Made by a program: the position numbers and the translations under genes
Shown: in pieces, positions 21,937 to 33,411 of the stretch
Layout: every line of letters starts with the position of its first letter
How positions within the stretch are numbered: the first letter of the stretch is position 1
Notes under the pieces: model-generated
The model's database searches: none
The model's input: only the letters and a program-made list of their open reading frames with translations
Told to the model about the DNA's origin: nothing
Assembly (NCBI GenBank): GCA_001600695.1
Contig: BCKQ01000001.1
Location: 1,454,722-1,518,721 of the forward strand
Length of the DNA stretch: 64,000 bases
Reading direction: 5' to 3'
DNA from: Ascoidea asiatica
Taxonomy: Eukaryota > Ascomycota > Saccharomycetes > Ascoideales > Ascoideaceae

Positions 21937-22644
21937 ATGTTCAATTACTTATCAAACTTCTTCAATTCAAATTCAAATTCAATTAAACATTCAAATTCAA
22001 AATCAAATACAAATACAAATACAAATACAAATGATCAATTAAATTTTCAATCAATTGATAATAAAAATTTACGTTTTAATAATAATGGTGATAGAATATT
22101 AGATGGTAATAAAGTCTTATTAATTAATAATCTTATAGAAAATAACGACAAAGATAATGACAATGACAATGATAATGATAATGATAATGATAATGACAAG
22201 GATATCGATGACGATGATACTTTCTTAAATGATTTCATAGATGTCTCAATTAAAAAATTATCTTATGCTGAAGTTGCTGATTTAAATTCAACTTCAAAAT
22301 CAATTAATATCAATATTAATAATAAAAAAAATTTATTAAATAATAATAAAAATACTTCTAAAAATATTTCTAAAAGAATAGATAATCCAATTATTGATCT
22401 TGAAAATGATTTAGGTAAAACAATTTCTGATTATCAATTAGCTCAATTATTATCAAATTATAATAATGATGATAGAAAATTTAAAGAAAAATTATTTGAA
22501 ACTACAATGAATAATAATTTAAGAAAAGATTTAGATTATTATATTAATTATGCAGAAAATTTAAAATCTTTTAATATTAATAATAATTACAATAATAATT
22601 ATAATAATAATAAAAAACAAAAATCAAAAAATTTAATCTATTAA
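21937..22644 (+). CDS. Hypothetical Asn/Asp-rich protein
   Basis: The 235-residue protein starts at the ATG after a pyrimidine leader. The N-terminus MFNYLSNFFNSNSNS precedes a Ser-Asn, Thr-Asn and Asp-Asn repeat tract (residues about 12-95). The only stretches of normal complexity are IDVSIKKLSYAEVADLNST (about 101-120) and IIDLENDLGKTISDYQLAQLLSNY (about 150-175), the latter predicted helical, followed by a charged helix. No family is recognised. Codon use resembles its neighbours, and the two complex segments make a real gene likely. It converges on the gene at 22882-26088. Confidence 0.6.
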   Translation: MFNYLSNFFNSNSNSIKHSNSKSNTNTNTNTNDQLNFQSIDNKNLRFNNNGDRILDGNKVLLINNLIENNDKDNDNDNDNDNDNDNDKDIDDDDTFLNDFIDVSIKKLSYAEVADLNSTSKSINININNKKNLLNNNKNTSKNISKRIDNPIIDLENDLGKTISDYQLAQLLSNYNNDDRKFKEKLFETTMNNNLRKDLDYYINYAENLKSFNINNNYNNNYNNNKKQKSKNLIY

Positions 22645-22881
22645 ATTCTTTGTTTACTTTTAGTCTTTCTCTTACTCTTTCTTTACGTGTTCCGGATTAC
22701 CTCTTTAGATCATCACGCTTCCTCGGTTCTCACTCTCACTTTTATTTCCAAAAAGATAACCAAATAGATATACAGTATAAAATAAAATATAAAATATAAA
22801 ATAACTCTCATAATGAATAAATGATTATAAAATGTCAATTGATATTTGTATTTGTATTTATATATACATAAATATATATAC

Positions 22882-23450
22882 TTAATTAATGTAACTGTTT
22901 TCACTGATTGATCTTCTAGTAATTGGTCTATTATTCCCACTACCACTTTCTTTTTCTTTTTCTTTTTCTTTTTCCTTTTCCTTTTTATCTTTATCTTTCT
23001 CTAAAATTTCATTAACATTATTTAAATCATGTTTTGAACTATTACCAAATCTAAATTTATGTCTTGTAGTTTTTAATCTTCTTAAACTACCTCCAACATT
23101 ACTTAAAACTTTATCATTAGCTAATTTTATATTACTTTTTATTGCTTTACCTTGAAATTCATTAATTGAGTTAGTAAGATTTTTATTAAAATTTTTAATT
23201 TCTAATTTTTTAAAATTAATTTCTTCATTAATTTTAAAATTAAATTTATTTATCTCATTTAATTTTTTTTTTAAAAATTTTTCATTAATTAAAATTTTTA
23301 TCTCTTCATCATTTTTTTTTTCTTCTGAACAAAATTTTTTAAATTCTAAATTTATTAATTTTAATTGATTTATAATATTTTCTTCATTAACTTTATTTTT
23401 AATATATGAATCTCTTTTTTTATTAATTATACTAGATTCTGAAAATGGAC

Positions 23451-23512
<62 letters not shown>

Positions 23513-26088
23513 GAATTAGAACTTAACATACCACTTATACTATTTGTGGAAAATGATGATGAAATATTTATATTTGAAAAATTTATTGTTGAATTATATT
23601 CTTTTTCAATATTTTCAAATCTATTTTTCCATGCATCTTTAAATTCATATAAAATTAAATCTAATTCTTCATTTTCTTTAACTGAAATTATTTCATTTGC
23701 TTTTTCAATAGAAATTGATTGATTATCATTATTATTATTATTATCTTTTTCTTCTTCTTCATTACTATCTGATTTTTGTAAAAAACTTAATAAATTATCA
23801 ACATTTTCACTTTTACTTGTATATTTTTCATTTAAATCTTCAACTTTAATTTTTAATTCATTAATTTTTTCTTCTTTTTCTAAATTTTCAATTCTTAAAT
23901 TTGAAATAAATTTCTCTTTTTGTTTTAATTCATTTAAAAATTCATTATTTTTTTTAATTTCTTCTGATAATTTTTTTGAAATTTCTTCTTTTTCAATTTT
24001 AATTTGTTCTCGATTTTCAATTTCTAATTGTAAAAAATTAACTTGTTCATTTAATGATTTAATTTTTCTATATAATGTATCTGAATTTATCATTATTGTT
24101 GTTTTTTCAGTCTCTAATAATTGAACTTTATTATTTAATTCTTTATTATCAAATTCTAATTTAAAAATTTTTAAATTATTCTCTTTTGAAATTTCTAAAT
24201 TTTCATTATTTTGTTTTTTTGAATCTTTAATTTCTTTAAGATATTCTTGAATTAAATTTACATTGGTTTCATTTAAATCATTTAAACTTTCAATAGTTTC
24301 TTTATTTAAATTTAATTCTTTATTTAATTCATTAATTTTAAATTCTAATTTTTCAATTTCTTCTTTTGAAAAATTATTTGATTTATTCTTATTTAAACTT
24401 TCAATTGAATTTAAACTTGAAGATCTTGTTAAAGCAACAGAATCTGTTAAATTTGTTATTGGTGAATCTGGAATTCTTAATGAATTCATTTCACTATTCT
24501 CATCTCCATTTGATGATGCAATTTCTTCTTTATTTGAATCAACTTTTGTAATAATTTGAATTGATTTATCTGTTGTATTAATATTTTTAATTGGATTTTC
24601 CTTTATTTCTAAAGGTTTTTCAATTTTATCCATTACAGGTTCTTTAATACTTTCTTTTGGTTCTTCTAATGTATTTTCCAAAATTTTTTCATCTTTTATT
24701 TCTAAGTCATAGATAGTTAAATCTTTAATAACGACTGAATCTACTTCTTTTGGGATAATAGGAATGGTAACTTTAGTAGATATTTCTATTTCTTTTGGTT
24801 TTTCTAATAAAGGTTCAGATGAAATTTCTAATGATTTTTCTAATGTCTTTTCTAATGGTTTTTCCAATGATTTCTCTAAAGGAGTTTCTGATTGTTTCTC
24901 TAATGTTACCTGTAAATCTTTTTCTAAAAGTGTCTCTAATGGCGTATCTGTTGGTTTATCTGAATGTGTATCTGTTGATTTCTCTAATTGTTTTTCTGAT
25001 TGTTTTTTTAATTGTTCCTCTAAGGGTGTTTTTGATGATTTTTTTAATAAATGTTGAGATTCCTGGTCTGAAGGTTTTTCCAAAGCATTTTCTAAAGTGT
25101 CAAATGGTTTCTTTAAAATCTCCAATGGCTTCTCTGGTTCATTTTCTAATGATTTTTCTAAAGTCTTAATTAATGGTTTATTTAATGAGGTCTCTAATGG
25201 TTTTTCTAAAGTTTCTAAAGTCTTCAAAGTCTTTACAGTCTTTACAATCTTTTCTGATGGTTCTTCTGATTTCTTTTCTAATGAGGTTTCCAATGGAGTC
25301 TCTAATGGAGTATCTAATGGAGTATCTAATGATGATTTATCTAAGATTTTTAAATCTTTAATTGGTACCATATTTTCTTTATTTAATTGATTATTATTAT
25401 TATTATTATTGATTAAATTTTTTTGAATTGAATCTTTAATTAAATTTTCTTCAGTTGAATTAATAAAACTTTCAATTGGATTATTCAAAGAATATTTTTT
25501 ATTATCAATTGATTGAATTGATTCATCTGATTTATTAATGTTATTAATGTTATTATTAATGTTGTTATTAAAGTTATTAAGAATTGGATTTGATTTAACT
25601 CTTTTTGCAGGAGGTTGATCAATTGGATCTTTTGCTAAATTTTTATTTAAATGATCATCTGAATTATTTTCAATACTTTCTTCAATTTTAGAATTAGGTT
25701 CTGAAATAGGTTCTGAAATAGGTTCTGAAATAGGTTCTGAAATAGGTTCTGAAATAGGTTCTGGAATAAGTTCTGGAATAGTTTTAATTTGAGCTTTTGT
25801 TTTTAAATCTTGTTTAATTTCTTTCTTTATTTCATTTTCTTCATTCTTCTTTTCAAGTTTTTGATTATTAATTATCTTTTCATTGGAATTATCAGTTAAA
25901 GTATTATTATTATTATTATTAAAATTAATATTTTGTTTAACTTTTAATTTTGTATTTTGTAATAATAATTTATAATCATTTAATTTTTTATTTAAAGATT
26001 TAATTTTAATTGATTGTATAATAATTAAAATTAAAAAAATAAAAGATAATAATGAAGTTATAATTAAAGGTATTAATAATGGTGACAT
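22882..26088 (-). CDS. N-terminally membrane-anchored coiled-coil protein with LEKP-type repeats
   Basis: The protein is 1068 residues. Residues about 4-27 form one hydrophobic helix followed by basic KIKSLNKKL, which suggests a type I/III anchor with the bulk in the cytosol or nucleoplasm. Then come an EPIS repeat (about 111-133), a long degenerate repeat of S/T-PLEKxLE type (about 250-435), a continuous heptad-rich coiled coil (about 560-780), a poly-Asn run (about 858-880) and further helices. A basic conserved-looking C-terminal segment (GGSLRRLKTTRHKFRFG) and a KEKEKEK tail close the protein. The layout suits a tether or scaffold on an organelle or nuclear membrane. I recognise no orthologue and infer no specific function. 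Confidence 0.75.
23455..23512. repeat. (ATT)n trinucleotide tract encoding poly-Asn
   Basis: About nineteen consecutive ATT triplets on the plus strand encode a poly-Asn run on the minus strand inside the coiled-coil gene. It is the longest pure trinucleotide tract in the window, with a comparable one at about 38548-38600 in FHL1. Confidence 0.9.
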
Positions 26089-26275
26089 TTTTATATTTTA
26101 TATTGTATATTGTATATTTTATATTATATATTATATATAAGATAATATAATTTTTTTTTGAATTTGATAAAAGAAAAAGGGGATTAATATTGTATATTTA
26201 TATATTAAATTTGAAATTGATATTGAAATTGAAATTGAAATTAATATTAATAGAGGATAAGATTATTTGATATAT

Positions 26276-26313
<38 letters not shown>

Positions 26314-27507
26314 TATATAAAGATAAATATATAATTATATAAAGATGAATATATTAAAAGGATTAATGAAAATAACAATTGTCAAGATAAATTGATATTA
26401 AATAAAAAATTTAAGGGATTAAATAATTGAATGATTAACTGACTGATTTATGGATAGATTGACAGAGTGATATTTAAAATGAATATAGGGAAATGATAAT
26501 TATATGATAATGATAATGATAATGATAATGAAAATGCAAATGAAAATGAAATTATGAATGAGATATTGAGTGAATAAGTCAAAAAGAGTTATTGAGTTGT
26601 AAATAAAAGATGTGATATTTACCTTTATTAAAAAGAGTTATTGAATAATTTTAGTTAACTTCATTGAAGAAATATAACAAAAGGTGAAAAAACTTTTGAA
26701 ATTAAATTAAATGAAATGTGTAGAGTAATAAAAATTGTTTGTTAAGTTACCAGATAGTTCTAAAGTAGAGAAAGTAGAGAAAGTGGGTATGTAATACGTA
26801 GACGAGTAAATAAATAAATAATATTCGTTTAAGCTATTTATTGTTTCTCTGAATAATTTTTAGACTTAGTAAAGAAAGAAAAAGAAGGAATATGAAATTG
26901 TAAATGAAATGGTAAACGTAATTTTCATTATATTTTTTAAAATAAAGTCTTTTTTAGATTCTTTTTTGGATTCTTTTTTAGATTAATTTATTACTCCATT
27001 AAAAAATCAGAGATTTACTAAAACTATTAATCGTTAGTTTATTATCAAAATATGGATGGGAAATGTAGTCAATACCAGAGTAAATTACAACAAATTCAGT
27101 TTCACGATTAAGTCAAAACACATTTTCATATGATTAAAATTGGAATTTGATCATTTAATACTCCATTGATGATTATCTACTTCAATACTTCAATACTTGA
27201 TAATAGACAATTGATAATTGATAATTGATAATTGATAATTGATAATTGATAATTGATAATTGACAATAGATGAATATGTGAATTGAATTGAATTGAATTG
27301 AATTGAATGAATTATTTATTCGAAGATTGATGATTGTTTTGAGATTGAATGAATTGATTTGAGTCCAGTTTCTTGGGCTGCCTGTAGATATGTACCATTG
27401 GAGTGGTTCAAGCAAAGCTCTTCCCATTCCAAATAAACAATCAAATTTTATTCCTCGATAACCTTTTGGGTTTATCAATTGAATAAGCATTTTTTATTCA
27501 AAGACAA
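26089..27507. other. Intergenic region with microsatellites
   Basis: The 1.4 kb holds a (TA)n tract at about 26277-26311, (GATAAT)n at about 26505-26532, an ATTGATA 9-10-mer array at about 27203-27266 and (GAATT)n at about 27283-27310. A small stretch of mixed sequence (27350-27440) contains a chance open frame. It is the upstream region of the coiled-coil gene. No tRNA-like B box with a matching arm is found. Confidence 0.6.
27203..27310. repeat. ATTGATA array followed by a GAATT array
   Basis: About seven copies of ATTGATAATTG-type units are followed closely by six copies of GAATT. Simple repeats of this kind are common in the spacers of this genome. Confidence 0.85.
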
Positions 27508-29236
27508 TCAAGTAAAAGATTAAAGCAATTTTTCTTTTCGAGACACTTCTAAAATTTCAGTTCAACCATGAAATGAATTAAGCTTATTCTTAATAAATAA
27601 CAAGTTCTTTATCTTCACTTGACAACATAGATATAATTAATATGAGAAATCGTTATCACTAGAGGTGTGGTGAAAAAAGTTTAAAAATATTCAAAACAGG
27701 AACAATTACAAGACAATGATTTTCATGATAATAGTAGTATTAAAATTTACATATATAAAATCGGGGATTTCTGAATTTGGATTTAAAATCATCAATTTAT
27801 TTTAAAAGCGATTTGATTTTTACAGGTATATTGTATATCATCTTTATTATCTATAGTATATTTGCTAAATTCTATTTTATATTTATAATTTATTATCACT
27901 GGGATCATCTATCGAATTGTCTTTGGAAGTGTCATTATTGATTGAACTATTTTTGATAGAACTAATAGAAGAATCATTAAGAGAGTTATTGGGCTTAATT
28001 ATAGATTTGTTTCTAGATTCATTGATTGAGTTATTTGATTCATTGACTGACTGATTTTCTAAATCATTTGCAAAACTATTACTTTTGCTGGTTGTTTGAT
28101 ATCTNTAAATACTTTTTGAAGAAAAATAAAGTAAAAAAAATGAAACTTCAAAAATTATAGAGTAAAGATTCAATCTCATTTTTATCATCTTGATAATTTC
28201 AAAAATAAATGATATTAAATATAGCAATTTGAAAATTAGTGCTTCTATGTAAATATCATAACAATTAATTGGAGGTATTATAATAAGATTATCTAAATTA
28301 TTTCTATCTTCTTTATCTTTTTTGTCATCAATATTTTTTATACCAATGGGAAATCCATTTATCATTAATATATTTGTAAAGTATTGATTTCCATTGTTTG
28401 CTTCAAACCACTGGAATCGCTTGGGCTTAGAATTTCGAGGAACAGAAATCATACCAACGAGTTTGTATTCAACAAATCTAAAACCTGCAGGAATATTGAT
28501 AATATTTTTATTATTATCTCAAGTCAAAATTTTATTAATTTTTCTATTTTGGAGAAAAGTAAAAAAATTCTTGAAATTCTTTTTTGTATAAACATATACA
28601 ATTGTAAAAGAAATAAAAATAGAACAGATTAAAAGTAATGAGAATAAAATTAAATCAAATTGAAGTAAATTCAAAATAAAAAATTCAAAATAAAAAATTT
28701 AATATTAAATAAAATAATAAATCCCGAAAACCATAAAAATTTTTCCAAAAAACATGAAGCATCTTTTTCTAATAGTGGATATCTATCATAATTTCTACTA
28801 AAGAATATTAAGCATTTTATCATTTTAATTATTGGAAAAGAAAGCATTAAAGCTGGAAAAAACGTATCTATTGAGAAGCCCATTGATTATTAGTAATGTT
28901 ATTAGTGATGATTGTTTTTTTATTAATACCTAGACATATACTGTATATACTGTATATATATAACTATCATATGGATGTATAAATTTTCATTAAAACATAA
29001 ACCAAAAGAAATCAGTGAGTTTATATATAATTCCACAAATTCCATGGTTGCTAGGTAAATTAAAAGCAATCATAACAAGTTCATAAATCGAAATAATTTT
29101 ATTTTTAACTTGCTAGAAAGGGAGCACTCAACCCCAATTGAAAATAAAAACATTTTTCAAAAACTTTATTTAGGAACCTTCTTTAGTTTGCTTAGCATTT
29201 TAGAGATATCTGACTCAAATAGATATCATCAAATTA
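27508..29236 (-). repeat. Left arm of a 1.7 kb inverted duplication
   Basis: Read on the minus strand this segment is nearly identical to 54375-56050 on the plus strand. The strong match runs from the CTTTCTAGCAAGTT end (29120) to the TCTTTTACTTGA end (27508). A weaker match (TATTTGAGTCAGATATC, then AAGCAAACTAAA) extends to about 29236. No terminal inverted repeat or target-site duplication is evident at the ends, so a transposon is not supported. The arms are about 25 kb apart. Confidence 0.9.
27883..28883 (-). pseudogene. Inactivated copy of the duplicated four-helix membrane-protein gene
   Basis: This copy aligns throughout with the gene at 54682-55671. The ATG at 28883 is intact, but near 28665-28690 a 14-bp tandem duplication (TTTTTTATTTTGAA twice) shifts the frame and brings a TGA after about 70 codons. 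Farther on, where the other copy reads ACT TAT GTG, this one has a 3-bp-shorter version giving ACT TGA. It also has many single substitutions (DPSDNKL for DPTDNKL at the end). An ambiguous base at 28105 mirrors the one in the other copy. I read it as a pseudogene; the downstream 189-codon open stretch (27883-28452) is only the remnant of the same frame. Confidence 0.85.
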
Positions 29237-29268
29237 TAAAAAAAAAACGTTATTTCAAAACTTGCTAG

Positions 29269-29511
29269 ACAGTCATTGTTACAGATGCTATAATTGCTGT
29301 ATTCGATGGATATTTTGAAGAATCAAAGAGAGACGTGACCTATAGGAGTGATTGAATTATTGAACTTGTTAGTAATGCTGATAATATTCCAATGAATGAA
29401 TCGATTATATCCTTCTTTCCAATGTTATACCACTTGGTGAAGTACGTTGATGAGAATAAAAAGGGATATAACAATAACAATAACAATTTATCTAAGTATC
29501 TAAATCAATAA
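29269..29511 (+). pseudogene. Short coding relic of unknown origin
   Basis: A frame with non-repetitive protein-like content runs from 29269 to a TAA at 29509 with one internal TGA (29353-29355). It reads AIIAVFDGYFEESKRDV, then after the TGA IIELVSNADNIPMNESII, SFFPMLYHLVKYVDENKKGY and an Asn run. An immediately preceding TAG suggests the 5' part is lost. The amino-acid mix is more typical of a folded protein than the chance frames elsewhere. It abuts the outer end of the duplicated block. The family is unknown. Confidence 0.35.
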
Positions 29512-29917
29512 ATCAAGGTCAGGCAGAAACAACAAATGTTTATATAAATTCTCACGACGCCAATATGGCGGGGACTCTTCTCAATTCGAAAAACACAAGG
29601 CACGTGACTACTGTTTAAACTGGATTTGATTTCAAAAACAGTGATCAAAGTCAAAGTGGATCAAAACTTTATCTTTGGGTGGTGGTTGAGTGTTGAGTGT
29701 TGAGTGTTGTTAGCTTCACGGTTTAAATTCCTGGACAAAAAGCAGCGGTTCAATTGTACTGTAGAGTATGTAAATAACAAATCAAATTATCTATCAATTT
29801 ATATTCTAAGAAGTAGCTGACTATTAATAGGGTTTATTCTCCTATTTATAAACAATTATCCATGATAATACTAATAATAATATAGAATATATTATAACAT
29901 ATACTGTTTGATAATCA
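29512..29917. promoter_or_regulatory. Upstream region of the cyclin gene
   Basis: The region contains a CACGTGAC element at 29601-29608, about 310 bp before the cyclin ATG, followed by GTTTAAAC, three TTGAGTG copies (about 29687-29707) and an A+T-rich leader. CACGTG can bind Pho4/Cbf1-type bHLH factors. A Pho4 site before a PHO85-cyclin gene would make regulatory sense but is only a suggestion. Confidence 0.45.
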
Positions 29918-31261
29918 ATGATAATTGATAAAGAAATGGCAGAAGTTGTATCTAAATTAGCATCAGCATCAACAGATTCAATTCCATTAAGAAAACATCG
30001 TCAAACATTTGATAATAATTTTGAATATAGCTATGAGAATCATAATGATAACAATATGGTTGAAAAACATATAAAGAAATTAAAAGATAGTGATAGTGAA
30101 AGTACTAATAACAATAACAACAATAATAATAATAATAATAATAATAATAATTCAAAAATAAAAACAAGAACAAAAGAAGAAGAAGAGGGAAATGAAATGA
30201 AAGATAATTTAAAACCGATAAGTAGTTTAGATGAATTATTCAAAGAACTTAGAAAAAATTATAAAGAAGAAAATTTAGAAGAAATTTCAAAAATTATCGA
30301 AAATAGAATCAATTCAAAATTATCAAGATTAATTTTTCTAAATACAATTACAAATTTAATGGATTTATCAAAATCAAAATCTATTAATAACAATAATAAT
30401 AATAATAACACAATCAATGATTTTGTTTCAAATTTCAATTCAAATAAAAAAATATTAAAAAGACCAAAGATTAAAATAAAAAATTGTATATTTGATTCTA
30501 AATCACCTTTAAAAAATATAAATATAAATAGTAAAACAATTGAATTTGATCCAAGTAAACATTATAGTGATATAAAATTTAAAGATAAAAAACCAATTCA
30601 TTTAAGAGATTATAGTATTACCAAAACTATATTTTCTGATCAAGCTAATAATCAAATAAATAATCAAGTTAATGAAAAGGAAACCGAAAAGGTTATTAAA
30701 GATGATAAAAACATTAGTGATAATTGTAAAAAATTAAGTGATCAAGATAAAATTTTATTTAAAAGATTTAATTTAAAAATTCCACCAAAAATTTCAATAA
30801 ATTCATATATTAAAAGACTTGAAAAATTTTTAAAACTTTCACCTGCAATTTATTTAACATCATCATTTTTTCTATTTAAATTAATTTTTTTAAAAACAAA
30901 TTTTGAAATTTCATTAAATTTAAATAATTTTTTTAGAATAATTTTATCAATTATTGATATTTCAAGTAAATTAATTGAAGATTTAAATTTTAAAAGAAAA
31001 TTTTTTTGTCAAGTTGTTGGTATTGAAAATAACGAATTAATTCGATTGGAAGCAAGTTTATTATTTTTATTAGAATTTAATATTTGGGTAAATAGTGATA
31101 AGTTAAGTAATCATTTAATTGATGTTATGTTATTAAATGATAAAGTTAAAGAACTTTCAATAACTAAAGATAAAGACAATAAAGACAATAAAGACAATAA
31201 AGACAATAAAGACAATAAAGACAATAAAGACAATAATCAAAATGAACAGAATGTACTGTGA
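29918..31261 (+). CDS. PHO85-type cyclin (Pho80/Pcl family)
   Basis: The protein is 447 residues. After an Asn-rich N-terminal half, residues about 285-400 carry the cyclin-box pattern of Pho80/Pcl cyclins: PPKISINSYIKRLEKFL, then LTSSFFLFKLIF, then RIILSIIDISSKLIEDLNF, KFFCQVVGIENNELIRLE and a LLFLLEFNIWV end. These correspond to the family's P-x-I-x-I-x-x-Y, the NVHRLL/TAI-ASK helix and the GI-x-x-x-E-L-x-x-L-E-x-x-F helix. Such cyclins bind the CDK Pho85 and steer it to phosphate, glycogen or cell-cycle targets. KKIIKRPKIKIK and the long N-terminal extension point to the Pcl6/Pcl7/Pcl8/Pcl10 side rather than short Pho80, but this is not settled. A 9-bp repeat (GACAATAAA, seven copies, about 31170-31232) encodes a KDN tail; another start at the second Met (29936) is possible. 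Confidence 0.82.
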   Translation: MIIDKEMAEVVSKLASASTDSIPLRKHRQTFDNNFEYSYENHNDNNMVEKHIKKLKDSDSESTNNNNNNNNNNNNNNNSKIKTRTKEEEEGNEMKDNLKPISSLDELFKELRKNYKEENLEEISKIIENRINSKLSRLIFLNTITNLMDLSKSKSINNNNNNNNTINDFVSNFNSNKKILKRPKIKIKNCIFDSKSPLKNININSKTIEFDPSKHYSDIKFKDKKPIHLRDYSITKTIFSDQANNQINNQVNEKETEKVIKDDKNISDNCKKLSDQDKILFKRFNLKIPPKISINSYIKRLEKFLKLSPAIYLTSSFFLFKLIFLKTNFEISLNLNNFFRIILSIIDISSKLIEDLNFKRKFFCQVVGIENNELIRLEASLLFLLEFNIWVNSDKLSNHLIDVMLLNDKVKELSITKDKDNKDNKDNKDNKDNKDNKDNNQNEQNVL

Positions 31262-32118
31262 AAACAGTTGAATATTATATCATATTATATTATACTATAT
31301 TATATTATATTTGAATGATTAGATAACTTATAATTTAAAGAATAAATATTTATTTTCATATTAACATGATCGAATTGAGTATACCCTGTTTTGGGTACGT
31401 CTTGATTTACTTACCGTTATGTCCCATGATTAGATATCAACGCTCCTAATAAACATTTTTGAGACAATCACAAGTCAGCTGACATGCACTTTTCTCTAAT
31501 TTATTTCCGAGGGTGTTTTTATCCTGTTTCATTTTTTTCCGCTGTTTAAGTTCAAATCCAAATCCATCTGTGGAAAAAGTCATCCGGATGCAGGACCGGC
31601 TGTTCTGGTCGCGGATACGTCGGCGTTGTGTTGCCAGTGCTGGGTTCTAATTACGTAATCGCAGCTGTCATCAGCTCTAACTCATTCTTTGGCTTGTGAG
31701 CAGATTTCATTCACTTCTTGAGTATCTATAAAAAATATAAATTTGAAGTTATTAAAAATTATTATTAATATAATTATCAACTATCAATCAACCATATAAA
31801 GAAACTTAATAAAAATATACAATTATAATATTATTCCCTACAGATCATATATATTTACTCAAATTTATATAATCATATCGAAATAATTATCTTAGGAAAC
31901 CATTCTTATTTTTTTACTCATTAACTCAATACTCTTCAGATAGGATTCGTGTAGCAAGAATTTAAAAAGATTCAAACAAGTATTAAAATAATACTCCTAT
32001 AATCTAAACTAATCTAATCTATAATATACTGTAAAAAAATACAAAATTATATAATTTCACAAACTTAATCATCCCAATTACCTCAATATATTCAAACTTA
32101 TAACAATAATCATTTAAA
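31262..32118. promoter_or_regulatory. Upstream region of ATG27 with a G+C-rich island
   Basis: Around 31575-31690 lies a G+C-richer patch (GGATGCAGGACCGGCTGTTC, then GCGGATACGTCGGCG) and the palindrome ATTACGTAAT at 31650-31659. The palindrome is a bZIP-type (Yap/CREB-like) site. The remaining 400 bp to the ATG is A+T-rich leader. No gene is seen. Confidence 0.5.
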
Positions 32119-33099
32119 ATGCTATTTCACTTATTATCTTTATTATACTTGTCAACTTCTGTTCAATCATTTGACTGTAAATCAAAACATTTACCATCAA
32201 ATATAAATTTTGATAAAATTAAAGGCCTACATTCAATTTCAATAACAAAAGATACTCCACCTTCATTTTCAAACTTAACTTGGTTTATAAATATTTGTGG
32301 TTCAATAGATATAAATAATTTAAACTTCAATAATAATAATAATGACAATAAAAATGATAATGATAATAAAGAATTATTGAAAAATTGTCCAAAAAATTCT
32401 CAAATTTGTGGTATAAAACAAATTTCATTACCTGGTGAATCTCCAATAAGGACTGAAATTATTTCATTTCCTGAATCAATTAAATCAAATTATTTTATAA
32501 ATTATAATTATCTCGATGATTCAATATCTAATGATAATAATAAAAATACAACTGAATTAGATGTTTCTTTAAATGGTGCATCTTGGGGTTCGCATTCAAT
32601 TGATGCAAATTTAAAATTTATATGTCCCTTAGATATAAAAAATATAGATGATTCAAATGATGAAAAAAATATTAATTTAAATTGGAATGAAAATAATTTA
32701 AATTTAACTTGGTATACTTCAATTGCTTGTATTTCTTCAAATAATGATGATAATAACGATGATAAACCAAGGGATGGTGATAAAGATGGTAACAAAGATG
32801 GCAATAAAGATGGTAACAAAGGTTCAAATCCCGATGATGATTTAGATGGTAAAGGTGATAGTTCTTGGGGGTTATTTACTTGGCTTTTTATTTTCTTAGT
32901 TTTATTATTTGCAAGTTATATAATTGGTGGTGCTTGGTTAACTATTTCAAGAAGAGGCTCTTATCCAACTGATTTAAATGATGCTGTTCATGAAGTTTTT
33001 GATACAATGGTTGAATTAGCTAAAGATTTACCACATTTTGTAATGGAAGTTGTTTCAAAATTTTTTGGTGGTTCAAGAGGTGGTTATTCTGCTGTTTAA
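32119..33099 (+). CDS. ATG27: Autophagy-related membrane protein Atg27
   Basis: The protein is 326 residues. Residues 1-17 (MLFHLLSLLYLSTSVQS) are a signal peptide, and the luminal part (about 18-250) has Cys pairs in the MRH-type beta fold (FDCKSKH, NLTWFINICGS, KNCPKNSQICGIKQ, NLTWYTSIACIS). One membrane helix follows at about 254-276 (LFTWLFIFLVLLFASYIIGG). The cytosolic tail ends GSRGGYSAV, whose YSAV tyrosine signal is the Atg27 hallmark for AP-3/retrieval sorting. Atg27 shuttles with Atg9 between vacuole membrane, endosome and Golgi and supports Atg9 vesicle supply. Asn/Asp runs and a KDGNKDGNK acidic-basic linker before the helix are lineage insertions. Confidence 0.92.
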   Translation: MLFHLLSLLYLSTSVQSFDCKSKHLPSNINFDKIKGLHSISITKDTPPSFSNLTWFINICGSIDINNLNFNNNNNDNKNDNDNKELLKNCPKNSQICGIKQISLPGESPIRTEIISFPESIKSNYFINYNYLDDSISNDNNKNTTELDVSLNGASWGSHSIDANLKFICPLDIKNIDDSNDEKNINLNWNENNLNLTWYTSIACISSNNDDNNDDKPRDGDKDGNKDGNKDGNKGSNPDDDLDGKGDSSWGLFTWLFIFLVLLFASYIIGGAWLTISRRGSYPTDLNDAVHEVFDTMVELAKDLPHFVMEVVSKFFGGSRGGYSAV

Positions 33100-33411
33100 T
33101 ATTAAATTCTAATATACATCATATTCTACTTTAATAATATCAATTTCAACTAAATTACAATCAATTTACCTTTATTATCAAATTCAATCAATTTCAAAAA
33201 AAATTTCAAAAATTTTGCAATTTCTATCTTGTATCAATAACTTATATCTGAACTCATCTAATATCTTGCGATTCACTATTCTGTTTTTATTTTTATTTTA
33301 ATTTTCATTTTTATTTTCAATTTTTTTTTTATTTTTATCTTTTTATAAAAATTTCATAAACTAATAACCCTTTTCTACTCACAATAATATTAATAAATAC
33401 TTATAACAATT
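33100..33411. other. Convergent 3' spacer between ATG27 and PFD1
   Basis: About 310 bp of A+T-rich DNA with T-runs lies between the two stop codons. It holds the 3' untranslated regions and nothing else recognisable. Confidence 0.7.

Noticed and set aside
24263-25390. Antisense open frames over the LEK repeat
   Set aside because: They are shadows of the repeated coding sequence on the minus strand (FSNG/SLMVFL repeats).
27203-27310. CRISPR-like array
   Set aside because: The units are contiguous simple repeats without unique spacers, in eukaryotic DNA.
27508-29236. The duplicated block as a DNA transposon or LTR element
   Set aside because: No terminal inverted repeats, LTRs, target-site duplication, transposase or reverse transcriptase are visible; its gene is a membrane protein.
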